Below are positions 51,652-60,021 of a stretch of 64,000 bases of DNA, piece after piece. Each line of letters starts with the position of its first letter. Position 1 is the first letter of the stretch. The position numbers were made by a program, and so were the translations under genes. Source of the stretch: a bacterium (GTDB taxonomy: Bacteria > Planctomycetota > UBA1135 > UBA2386); contig JAUILN010000010.1 in NCBI GenBank assembly GCA_030432695.1, forward strand, positions 297,603-361,602, read 5' to 3'. The notes below the pieces were generated by a model that ran no database searches, had not been told where the DNA came from, and worked only from the letters and a program-made list of their open reading frames with translations.

Positions 51652-53898
51652 GTGCGCACCCTCCGCCCCGCTCTCTCGCTCCTGACCCTCGTCCTGCCGT
51701 CGCTCCCCTGCGCCGCGCAGGACGCAGCCACCAGCCGCCTCACCCTCGACCGCCTGTTCAACGGCGAGTTCGACGCCGCGGGCTACGGCCCCTCCTGGTG
51801 GCTGGAGGACAGCGGCCTCGCCACCCTCGAGCCGGCCGCCGACGGCCGCGGCCGCGACCTGGTCCGCTTCGATCCGGCGACGGGTGAGCGGACCATCCTG
51901 GTCACCGCGCAGCAGCTCGTCCCCGAGGGCCAGGATCAGCCCCTGCCGATCGCCGGCTACAGCTTCTCGGCCGACGGCAGCAAGGTGCTGATCTTCACCA
52001 ACACCCGGCGGGTCTGGCGCTACCACACGCGCGGCGACTACTGGGTCCTCGACCGGCAGAGCGGCGCGCTCACGCAGCTCGGCGGCGACTTCGAGCCCAC
52101 CTGGTTGCAGTTCGCCAAGTTCGATCCCGCCGGCGCACGCGTCGCCTACCTCTACCGCAACGACCTCTACGTCGAGGACCTCGCCGACCACGCGATCACC
52201 CGCCTCACCGACGACGGCTCCGAGACGCTGAGCAACGGCACCTTCGACTGGGTCTACGAGGAGGAGTGGTCGCTGCGCGACGGCTTCCGCTGGAGTCCCG
52301 ATGGCCAGCGCATCGCCTTCTGGCAGATCGACGCCGCCGCGGTCGGGACGTTCACGCTGATCGACAACCTCGCCGGCCTCTACTCCGAGACGATCCCGAT
52401 CCGCTACCCGAAGGTCGGCACCACCAACCCGAGCTGCCGGATCGGCGTGGTTCCCGCGCAGGGTGGCGAGGTCCGCTGGATGCAGCTCCCAGGCGATCCG
52501 AGCGACGACTACGTGGCGCGGATGGAGTGGGCCGCGAGTGCCGACGAGTTGGTCCTGCAGCGCTTCAACCGCCTGCAGAACACCAACGACGTGACCCTGG
52601 CCGCCGCCGACACCGGCGCGACCCGCGTGGTCTTCACGGACCGCGGCGAGGCCTGGGTCGAGGAGTGCGACGACCTGCGCTGGTTCGACGACGGCGCGCG
52701 CTTCACCTTCCTCAGCGAGCGCGACGGCTGGCGCCACCTCTACGTGGTCTCGCGCGACGGCACCGACGTCCGACTGGTCACCGAGGGCGACTACGACATC
52801 GTCTCGATCGCGCACCTCGACGACTCGATGGACGGCTGGGTGACCTTCATCGCCTCGCCCGACGACCCGACCCAGCGCTTCCTTTACCGCGCGCGCCTCG
52901 ACGGCAGCGGCGCACCCGAACGCCTGACCCCGCACGACCGCGGCAGCCACGCCTACCAGATCGCGCCCAACGGTCGCTATGCCGTGCACACCTTCTCGTC
53001 GTTCGGCGTGCCGCCGACGGTCGAACTGGTCGAGCTGCCGAGCCATCGTGTGCTGCGCACCCTGGCCGACAACGCGGCGTTGAACGACCGCCTCGCCACC
53101 CTCGACCGCGGCCGCGAGGAGTTCTTCCGGGTCGAGGCCAGCGAGGGCGTGGAGATGGACGGCTGGGTGATCCACCCGCCCGACTTCGATCCGTCGCGCC
53201 GCTACCCGCTCTTGGTCCACGTCTACGGCGAACCCGCCGCGCAGACCGTGCTCGACCGCTGGGGCGGCTTCAACTACCTCTGGCACACGATGCTCGCCCA
53301 GCAGGGCTACGTGGTGCTGAGCATGGACAACCGCGGCACCCCCGCACCGCGCGGCGCCGCCTGGCGCAAGTCGGTCTACGGCAAGATCGGCATCTTCGCA
53401 CCGGTCGACCAGGCCGATGGCCTACGCGCGCTGCAACGCCAATGGCCCTGGATCGACAAGACCCGCGTCGGCGTCTGGGGCTGGAGCGGCGGCGGTTCGA
53501 TGAGCCTCAACGCGATCTTCCGCTACCCCGACCTCTACCAGACCGCGATGGCGATCGCCTTCGTCGCCAACCAGCGCTTCTACGACACGATCTACCAGGA
53601 GCGCTACATGGGCCTGCCCTCCACCAATCCCGAGGGCTTCCGCGACGGCTCGCCGATCACCCACGCCGCCGGGCTGCAGGGCGACCTCCTGGTCGTCTAC
53701 GGCACCGGCGACGACAACTGCCACTACCAGAACTGCGAGGCCCTGGTGAACGAGCTGATCCGCCTCGACAAGCAGTTCGACATGCAGATCTATCCGAACC
53801 GCACCCATTCGATCAGCGAGGGCGAGGGCACGCGGCGGCATCTGTACTCCACGCTGACGCGCTACCTCGCCGAGCACGTGGCGCCGGGCGCGCGATGA
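51652..53898 (+). CDS. S9 family (DPP-IV type) prolyl peptidase, secreted
   Basis: A GTG at 51652 gives the signal peptide (LRPALSLLTLVLPSLPCAAQ); a GTG at 51631 adds seven residues and is less likely. The 748-residue enzyme has a DPP-IV N-terminal propeller (YSFSADGSKVLIFTNTRRVW, DGFRWSPDGQRIAFWQID) and a C-terminal hydrolase. Its triad is visible: Ser in VGVWGWSGGGSMSLN, Asp in VVYGTGDDNCHYQN, His in NRTHSISEG. It cleaves X-Pro dipeptides or similar from peptides outside the membrane. It is the intact counterpart of the relic at 516-1545. Genes on both sides also encode exported proteins. Confidence 0.9.
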   Translation: MRTLRPALSLLTLVLPSLPCAAQDAATSRLTLDRLFNGEFDAAGYGPSWWLEDSGLATLEPAADGRGRDLVRFDPATGERTILVTAQQLVPEGQDQPLPIAGYSFSADGSKVLIFTNTRRVWRYHTRGDYWVLDRQSGALTQLGGDFEPTWLQFAKFDPAGARVAYLYRNDLYVEDLADHAITRLTDDGSETLSNGTFDWVYEEEWSLRDGFRWSPDGQRIAFWQIDAAAVGTFTLIDNLAGLYSETIPIRYPKVGTTNPSCRIGVVPAQGGEVRWMQLPGDPSDDYVARMEWAASADELVLQRFNRLQNTNDVTLAAADTGATRVVFTDRGEAWVEECDDLRWFDDGARFTFLSERDGWRHLYVVSRDGTDVRLVTEGDYDIVSIAHLDDSMDGWVTFIASPDDPTQRFLYRARLDGSGAPERLTPHDRGSHAYQIAPNGRYAVHTFSSFGVPPTVELVELPSHRVLRTLADNAALNDRLATLDRGREEFFRVEASEGVEMDGWVIHPPDFDPSRRYPLLVHVYGEPAAQTVLDRWGGFNYLWHTMLAQQGYVVLSMDNRGTPAPRGAAWRKSVYGKIGIFAPVDQADGLRALQRQWPWIDKTRVGVWGWSGGGSMSLNAIFRYPDLYQTAMAIAFVANQRFYDTIYQERYMGLPSTNPEGFRDGSPITHAAGLQGDLLVVYGTGDDNCHYQNCEALVNELIRLDKQFDMQIYPNRTHSISEGEGTRRHLYSTLTRYLAEHVAPGAR

Positions 53899-53935
53899 TC
53901 CCCGCCGCGGGTCGACCGGCGCGCGCCGGGCCCGC

Positions 53936-53941
53936 TAAGCT
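53936..53941 (+). promoter_or_regulatory. Candidate -10 box before the DUF1549/DUF1553 gene
   Basis: TAAGCT lies ten bases before the ATG at 53952. TCGACC at 53912-53917, with an 18-base spacer, could be a partial -35. No Shine-Dalgarno is present. Confidence 0.35.
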
Positions 53942-53951
53942 CAGTAGCCCG

Positions 53952-56402
53952 ATGCGGTCCGCTCCCGACTCGCTCCTCCGCCACGCACGGCACCGCGCTC
54001 CGCTCGCCGCGTGGGCGCTCGCGTCGCTCCTCGCGGCGACCGGCCCCGCGCAGGATCGACCCGCTCCCGGGTCCTGGCGCCCGCTCGACGCGACCCTCGC
54101 CCACGCCGACCTCGAGGAGCTGCTCGAGTCGGCGCGCGCTGCCGCCGGACTGTCCCGCGCCGAGCCCGCCGACGCCCGGACGCTGGCACGCCGCGCCGCG
54201 CTGGTCTTGACCGGCCTGCCGCCCGCTGCCGCACGCGATGGCCACGCCGACTTCGCCCGCATGGTCGACGACCTGCTCGCCTCGCGCGCCCATGCCGAAC
54301 GCCAGACCCAACACTGGCTCGACCTGGTCCGCTACGCCGACACCCACGGCTTCGAGACCAACACGCCGCGGCCCAACGCCTGGCGCTACCGCGACTGGCT
54401 GGTCGACGCGTTCCACCGCGACCTGCCCTACGACCGCTTCGTCACGGCCCAGCTCGCCGGCGACCGGATCGGCGAGGACGCAGCGACCGGCTTTCTGGTC
54501 GCCGGGCCGTGGGACGAGGTGAAGAGCCCCGACCCGCGGCTGACCGCCGAGCAGCGCAGCAACGAGCTGGCCGACATGGTCGGGGTCACCGGCGAGACCT
54601 TCCTCGGGCTGACGCTCGGCTGCGCGCGCTGCCACGACCACAAGTTCGACCCGATCACCCAGCGCGACTTCTTCGCGGTCGAGGCGGTGTTCGCCGGCGT
54701 GCAACACGGCGAGCGCGAGCTGCAGCCGACCGACGACGAAGGCCGGTCGACGCGGATCCGCGAACTCGAAGCCCAGCGCCGCGAGCTCCGCGCCGAGCGG
54801 GCCCGCCACGAGCCACTGGCCGCGCCGGATCACCCGCGAGCCGCCGAGACTCCGGCGCCGACGCGCTCCGCGGTGCGCGCCGGCGGCAACGTCGACCGGA
54901 TCGCGGCCTGCACCGCGACCGCGGTCCGCTTCACGGTCGAGGAGACCCTCGGCGGCATCGAGCCCTGCATCGACGAGCTGGAGGTCTTCGAGGTCGGGAC
55001 CGGCCGCAACGTCGCGCTCCAGAGCCACGGCGCGGTCGCCACCGCCTCGAGCGAGTATCCCGGCAACCCGATCCACAAGATCCACCACGCCAACGACGGC
55101 CTGTTCGGCAACGCGCACAGTTGGATCCCCGCCGAGCGGAACCAGGCCTGGCTGCAGATCGACTTCGCGGAGGAAGCGACGATCGACCGGATCGAGTGGG
55201 CGCGCGACGTCGAGGGTCGCTACGCGGATCGACTGGCGACGCGTTACCGCATCGAGGCGCGCACCCCGGAGGGCGAGTGGCACGTGGTCGCCTCGTCGAG
55301 CGACCGGCTGCCATACGGAACCGCGGTGTCGGCCGACGAACCGTCGAACGAAGCCGCGGCACTCTCCGCGGCACTCGCCGAGCTGGATGCCGAACTCGCC
55401 GCGCTCCGCACCCTGCCCCGCGCCTACGCCGGCCGCTTCGTCACGCCGCCCGCCACGCACCGCCTGCACCGCGGCGATGCGACCCAGCCGCGCGAGGTCG
55501 TCGCCCCGGGCGCAGTCACCGCCCTCGCACCGCTCGAGCTCGCCGGTGACGCACCCGGCCCCGAGCGCCGTCTCGCACTGGCACACTGGCTGACCCACGA
55601 AGCGCAGGCGCTCCTGGCCCGCGTGGTCGTCAACCGGATCTGGCAGCAGCACTTCGGCAGCGGCCTCGTCATCACGCCGAACGACTTCGGCCGCGCGGGT
55701 GCTGCGCCGTCGCATCCCGCCGTCCTCGACGCGCTCGCCGCCGGCCTGATCGCCGAGGGCTGGTCGCTGCGCGCGGTCCACCGCCGCATCCTCGCCACCG
55801 CGACCTGGCAGCAGGCCAGCGACCCGTCTCCCGAGGCGCTGCGACTCGACGCCCAGAACCGCCTGCTGTCGTGGTTCCCGAGCCGTCGCCTCGACGCCGA
55901 GTCGATCCGCGACGCGATGCTCACCGCGACCGGCGAGCTGGTCCTCGACGGCGCGGGCGGCCCCGGCTTCGACGTGTTCGAGCCGAACAGCAACTACGTC
56001 CGCGTCTACACGCCGCGCACCACCTTCGGCCCCGAGCAGCTCCGCCGCGCGGTCTACACCCGCCGGATCCGCATGGAGCGCGATCCGACCTTCGGGGTCT
56101 TCGACTGCCCCGACGCCGCGCGGCCGGTCCCGCAGCGCGGCCGCTCGACCACCGCACTGCAGGCCTTCAGCCTGTTGAACAGCCCGTTCGTGATCGGGCG
56201 CAGCTCAGCGCTGGCGACGCGCCTGATGCGCGAGGCACCCGAGGACCGTGGCGACCGGATCCGCCGCGCCTTCGAGCTGGTCCTGCAGCGCCGGCCCGAC
56301 GAGACCGAGCAACGCGCCGCGAGTGAGCTGGTCGAGCACCACGGCCTGCCCGCGCTGTGCCGCGCGCTGTTCAACACCTCGGAGTTCCTGTTCCTGCCAT
56401 GA
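53952..56402 (+). CDS. DUF1549/DUF1553 exported protein with F5/8 type C-like insert
   Basis: The start is the ATG at 53952 (signal LAAWALASLLAATGPAQ); an ATG at 53895 overlaps the peptidase stop but only adds 19 poor residues. The 816-residue protein has the DUF1549 part (YADTHGFETNTPRPNAWRYR, FLGLTLGCARCHDHKFDPIT) with a CxxCH haem-like motif. An inserted discoidin (F5/8C)-like domain follows (ALQSHGAVATASSEYPGNPI, then AWLQIDFAEEATIDRIEWAR), and then DUF1553 (RVVVNRIWQQHFGSGLVITP, NDFGRAGAAPSHPAVLDAL). This is the planctomycete PSD1 group, always paired with DUF1501, which follows in ATGA overlap. Its role in polysaccharide uptake or breakdown is proposed, not proven. Confidence 0.85.
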   Translation: MRSAPDSLLRHARHRAPLAAWALASLLAATGPAQDRPAPGSWRPLDATLAHADLEELLESARAAAGLSRAEPADARTLARRAALVLTGLPPAAARDGHADFARMVDDLLASRAHAERQTQHWLDLVRYADTHGFETNTPRPNAWRYRDWLVDAFHRDLPYDRFVTAQLAGDRIGEDAATGFLVAGPWDEVKSPDPRLTAEQRSNELADMVGVTGETFLGLTLGCARCHDHKFDPITQRDFFAVEAVFAGVQHGERELQPTDDEGRSTRIRELEAQRRELRAERARHEPLAAPDHPRAAETPAPTRSAVRAGGNVDRIAACTATAVRFTVEETLGGIEPCIDELEVFEVGTGRNVALQSHGAVATASSEYPGNPIHKIHHANDGLFGNAHSWIPAERNQAWLQIDFAEEATIDRIEWARDVEGRYADRLATRYRIEARTPEGEWHVVASSSDRLPYGTAVSADEPSNEAAALSAALAELDAELAALRTLPRAYAGRFVTPPATHRLHRGDATQPREVVAPGAVTALAPLELAGDAPGPERRLALAHWLTHEAQALLARVVVNRIWQQHFGSGLVITPNDFGRAGAAPSHPAVLDALAAGLIAEGWSLRAVHRRILATATWQQASDPSPEALRLDAQNRLLSWFPSRRLDAESIRDAMLTATGELVLDGAGGPGFDVFEPNSNYVRVYTPRTTFGPEQLRRAVYTRRIRMERDPTFGVFDCPDAARPVPQRGRSTTALQAFSLLNSPFVIGRSSALATRLMREAPEDRGDRIRRAFELVLQRRPDETEQRAASELVEHHGLPALCRALFNTSEFLFLP

Positions 56403-57832
56403 GCCGCGCGCGCGAACTCTTCCTCGACCGCCGCCGCTTCCTCGGCGACACCTGCACCGGTCTCGGCGCGATCGCCAGCGCCAGCCTGCTACGCGATGCC
56501 GGCCTGCTGGCGCGCCCCGACGACTCCTCACCCCGCGGCCCCCACCACACCCCCCGCGCCTCCCGCGTGCTGGCGGTGTTCTGCTCCGGTGCCCTCTCCC
56601 ACCTCGACACCTTCGACCACAAGCCGGCGCTGATCCGCCACCACGGCAGCGCGCTGCCCGGCGCCGACGAGCTGGTGACCTTCCAGGGCAAGCAGGGCGC
56701 GCTCACCCGGAGCCCGTGGACGTTCCGCCCGCGCGGCCAGACCGGCAAGCAGGTCTCCGATCTGCTGCCGCACCTCGCCGACCTCGCCGACGAGCTGTGC
56801 TTCGTGCACTCGATGACCACGAAGACCAACACCCACGGTCCCGGCGAGAACGTGATGTCGACCGGCTTCGTCCTGGACGGCTTCCCCTCGGCGGGCTCCT
56901 GGGTCGGCTACGGGCTGGGCAGCAGCAACCGCGACCTGCCGACCTTCGTCGCGATCCCCGACCCGCGCGGCGTGCCGCAGGCCAGCGTCAACAACTGGAG
57001 CAACGGCTTCCTGCCGGCGGTCCACCAGGGCACGCCCTTGAATGCCAGCCGCGGCATCGCGCACCTCGAGCGGCCGGCGTCGATCCCCGAGCCGACCGAC
57101 CGCGCGACGCGGGCCTTCGCCGCCTGGCTGAACCGCCGCCACCTCGAGCGGCACCCCGGCGACTCCGAGCTCGAGGCGCGCCTCGCCAGCTACGAACTCG
57201 CCGCGCGCATGCAGCTCAGCGTGCCCGACGTCCTCGACCTGGCCGGCGAGTCCGATGCGACGCTGCGGCTCTACGGCGCCGACTCCCCGAACGCGACCAA
57301 GGCCCGCTACGCCCGCAACTGCATCCTGGCGCGGCGCCTGCTCGAGCGCGACGTCCGCTTCGTCCAGCTCTTCAACGGCGCCTACGCGATGGGCGAGGGC
57401 GTCGGCAACTGGGACGGCCACAAACAGATCGCCGAGCAGTACCCCGGCCACGCCGAGATCCTCGACCAGCCGACCGCCGCGCTGCTCATCGACCTGAAGC
57501 GCCGGGGCCTGCTGGCCGACACGCTGGTGGTCTTCACCACCGAGTTCGGCCGCATGCCGACCTTCCAGGCCGGTGCCTCGGGCCGCGACCACAACCCCGA
57601 CGCCTTCACCGTGTGGCTGGCGGGTGCGGGCGTGAAGGCCGGGCACAGCCACGGCGCGACCGACGAGTTCGGGCACAAGGCGGTCGAAGACGTCTGCACG
57701 GTGCACGACCTGCACGCCACCATCCTCCACCTGCTGGGGCTGGACCACGAGCGACTCACCGTCTACCAGAACGGGTTGGAGCGGCGGCTCACCGATGTCG
57801 CGGGGCAGGTGATCGAAGGGATCCTGGCCTGA
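56399..57832 (+). CDS. DUF1501 exported protein, partner of the DUF1549/DUF1553 gene
   Basis: The ATG at 56399 overlaps the previous stop. The 477-residue protein has a twin-arginine-like start (LDRRRFLGDTCTGLGAIASA) and the DUF1501 motifs: HLDTFDHKPALIRHHGS, FVHSMTTKTNTHGPGENVMS, WVGYGLGSSNRDLPTFVAIP, VVFTTEFGRMPTF and GRDHNPDAF. In planctomycetes this DUF1501 class is encoded directly after DUF1549/DUF1553, as here. Translation of the pair is coupled. A second DUF1501 of the other class (with DUF1800) is at 27228-28502. Confidence 0.85.
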   Translation: MSRARELFLDRRRFLGDTCTGLGAIASASLLRDAGLLARPDDSSPRGPHHTPRASRVLAVFCSGALSHLDTFDHKPALIRHHGSALPGADELVTFQGKQGALTRSPWTFRPRGQTGKQVSDLLPHLADLADELCFVHSMTTKTNTHGPGENVMSTGFVLDGFPSAGSWVGYGLGSSNRDLPTFVAIPDPRGVPQASVNNWSNGFLPAVHQGTPLNASRGIAHLERPASIPEPTDRATRAFAAWLNRRHLERHPGDSELEARLASYELAARMQLSVPDVLDLAGESDATLRLYGADSPNATKARYARNCILARRLLERDVRFVQLFNGAYAMGEGVGNWDGHKQIAEQYPGHAEILDQPTAALLIDLKRRGLLADTLVVFTTEFGRMPTFQAGASGRDHNPDAFTVWLAGAGVKAGHSHGATDEFGHKAVEDVCTVHDLHATILHLLGLDHERLTVYQNGLERRLTDVAGQVIEGILA

Positions 57833-57860
57833 CCACGGGCCGACCGCCGCTCGCGCCGTG

Positions 57861-58673
57861 ATGAAGGTCCTCTCCCTCGCCGACCAGCCCCTGCACCAGC
57901 TCGACTACGCGGTCTCCACCCCGCGCGGTCCCGACCTGCGCACGCTGCCGTTCCTGGTCGTCACGGTCGACGCCCTGCCCGCGGGCCTCGAAGCCCTGGT
58001 GCTCACCTCCGACCTCCAGGGCCGCGCCGACTTCTCGCGGCCCGACGAACTCGCCGGCCTCGCGGTCGCCGAGGAACTCGAACTCCTCGCCGACGACGGC
58101 ACGCTGCCACCCCCCGAGCGCATCGGGATCCTGCTCGGCGGCGACCTCTTCGCGCACCCACCGGGCAGCAAGCTCGGCGGCTTCGGCGACGTCCGCGAGG
58201 TCTGGCGCGCCTTCGCCGACCGCTTCGCCTGGGTCGTCGGCGTGGCCGGCAACCACGACGACTTCGGCGGCAAGCGCGAGGCGCGCCGCTTCGTCCAAGG
58301 CAGCAACTGGACGGTCCTCGACCTGGAAGGCAGCGAGCTGGTGGCCGAGTACGACGGCCTGCGGATCGCCGGCGTCGGCGGGATCCTCGGCCGGCCCGAG
58401 AAGCCGCACCGTCGCAGCGAGGAGGACTTCGAAGCGGCGGTCGATCGCGCACTCGCGACACGACCCGACCTGCTGATCACCCACCAGCATCCCGCCGGCC
58501 TCGACGCGCGCCAGTCCGGCTCCGAGGGTCTGGCCCGCGCCCTGCAGCGCTTCGCCGGCGTATCGGCGTTCGGTCACAAGCACGTGCCCGAGGCTCTGCA
58601 CCGCCTGCATCCGGAGGGTGCGAGCCTGGCGATGGATGGCCGGCTGTTCGTTCTGACGCGCCCCGCCGACTGA
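57861..58673 (+). CDS. Calcineurin-like metallophosphoesterase
   Basis: The 270-residue protein (ATG at 57861; a GTG lies three bases before) shows metal-binding motifs of the family: LTSDLQGR, LLGGDLF, GVAGNHDDFGG, LLITHQHPAGLD and SAFGHKHV. It has no signal peptide, so it acts in the cytoplasm. The substrate (phosphodiester, Ap4A or other) is unknown. It follows the DUF1501 gene by 28 bases and could be cotranscribed. Confidence 0.75.
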   Translation: MKVLSLADQPLHQLDYAVSTPRGPDLRTLPFLVVTVDALPAGLEALVLTSDLQGRADFSRPDELAGLAVAEELELLADDGTLPPPERIGILLGGDLFAHPPGSKLGGFGDVREVWRAFADRFAWVVGVAGNHDDFGGKREARRFVQGSNWTVLDLEGSELVAEYDGLRIAGVGGILGRPEKPHRRSEEDFEAAVDRALATRPDLLITHQHPAGLDARQSGSEGLARALQRFAGVSAFGHKHVPEALHRLHPEGASLAMDGRLFVLTRPAD

Positions 58674-58859
58674 TCGCGGTTCATCAATCTGCGGGACGAC
58701 GCATGAGACCACTCCGACGCCGGACCTCGCTTCCGCGCCGGAGTGCGAAGATCGGGTCGATGTGAGAGAAGCCCCTCGCGCCACTTGAGGAATCCCATCG
58801 GGAACGACAAAACGAACGGGCCTGCCCAGCCCCCACCCCCCTCTCGCACCCCGCAAGGC

Positions 58860-59981
58860 ATGCAGACCCGCTTCCTCCTCGCACTGGCGCTCGCCGCCAC
58901 CCCCCTCACGGCGCAGATCGGCGCCTACAACGGCCCCGGCAAGCCGTTCCCCTATCCCAACGGCACGGTCACGGAGACCGGCCGCACCGACCTCGTGCCA
59001 TTCGGCATCGACGCCGCTGGCCAGGCTGCCGAAGGCCGCTACCAGATGCTGATCCCGGCATCGCACATGCCGACCGCGCCGTCGGAGATCGTCGCGCTCC
59101 ACCTGCTGAGTCACGGTTACAGCGGCCAGATCACCTACTCGAACCTGCGCATCAGCTTCGCGCACACGAGCCTTACGGCGCTCACGCCCGACTTCGTCGC
59201 CAATCTCGGCCCCAACCCCGTCCAGCCGGTGAACCAGCCGACCTTCACCACCACGGTGACCGACGGCCAGTGGCACTTCGTCCAGATCGCGCTCCGCGGC
59301 CCGGGCTCCGGCTTCAACTACAACGGCCGCGACAACGTGGTCCTTGACATCCAGGCCGAGATCGACCGCAATGCGGGCCCCAACCCAGGACTCCCGGCCT
59401 CGGGCCTGCAGTTCCAGACCTCGTCGAGCCCGACCCGCCTCGACCTGCCCTTCGCGATCGGCGCCTACGGTCCGCTCGGCTCGGGCGTCTCCAATGCCAC
59501 GATGGCGCAGAACGTCGCGCTCGACTTCATGAAGATCGGCTTCCGGGTCGACATGACGAACTCGAGCCCGCACCAGACGCTGCAGGTGGTCGGCGACGTC
59601 GGCGGCGCGAACGGCAACGTCTTCGCGCTGAACGGCGGCGTCGACATCGAGGTGATCTGCAACCCGCCGGGCAAGCAGTTCGTGGTGATGCTCGACCTCT
59701 TCGGTCTGAGCCCCTTCACCACCTACCCCGGCCTGGTGCTCGGCGGCACCTGGCTGAACCCGGGCGCTTGGTTCGTGGTCGGTGCGGGCATCGACCGCGG
59801 CCCTCCTGGGCGTGAGGACGGCATGGGCGGCACCTCGGACATGATCTCGTTGGTCATCCCGAACGACCCGGCGCTGAACGGACTGTTGATGGGAACCCAG
59901 GCGATGACCTGGAGCGACCCGAACAACCCCGGCACCGACCTTGCCCTGACCAACGTCGGGACCTTCGTCATCAACCCGTGA
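58860..59981 (+). CDS. Secreted hypothetical protein, 373 aa
   Basis: The ATG at 58860 gives a signal peptide (FLLALALAATPLTAQIGAYN). The mature protein is rich in Gly, Pro, Asn and Thr and looks all-beta (LHLLSHGYSGQITYSNLRIS, FAHTSLTALTPDFVANLGPN, VDIEVICNPPGKQFVVMLDL). No catalytic motif is evident. Similar secreted proteins with conserved beta cores are abundant in this planctomycete branch; function is unknown. The 186-base gap before it has no visible SD or promoter. Confidence 0.6.
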   Translation: MQTRFLLALALAATPLTAQIGAYNGPGKPFPYPNGTVTETGRTDLVPFGIDAAGQAAEGRYQMLIPASHMPTAPSEIVALHLLSHGYSGQITYSNLRISFAHTSLTALTPDFVANLGPNPVQPVNQPTFTTTVTDGQWHFVQIALRGPGSGFNYNGRDNVVLDIQAEIDRNAGPNPGLPASGLQFQTSSSPTRLDLPFAIGAYGPLGSGVSNATMAQNVALDFMKIGFRVDMTNSSPHQTLQVVGDVGGANGNVFALNGGVDIEVICNPPGKQFVVMLDLFGLSPFTTYPGLVLGGTWLNPGAWFVVGAGIDRGPPGREDGMGGTSDMISLVIPNDPALNGLLMGTQAMTWSDPNNPGTDLALTNVGTFVINP

Positions 59982-60009
59982 TGCGGCGACGGCCGGGCCA
60001 GCGAGCGAC

Positions 60010-60015
60010 TACGCT
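60010..60015 (+). promoter_or_regulatory. Candidate -10 box for a leaderless propeller gene 2 mRNA
   Basis: TACGCT ends six bases before the GTG at 60022 with no Shine-Dalgarno. The spacing suits transcription starting at the GTG. Confidence 0.35.
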
Positions 60016-60021
60016 CGGAGC

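Noticed and set aside
49969..53286. 1105-codon minus-strand frame
   Set aside because: Opposite the propeller and peptidase genes; no motif and typical shadow composition.
52266..53951. 562-codon N-terminal extension of the DUF1549/DUF1553 frame
   Set aside because: It is inside the S9 peptidase in another frame and lacks any domain; the signal peptide begins at 53952.
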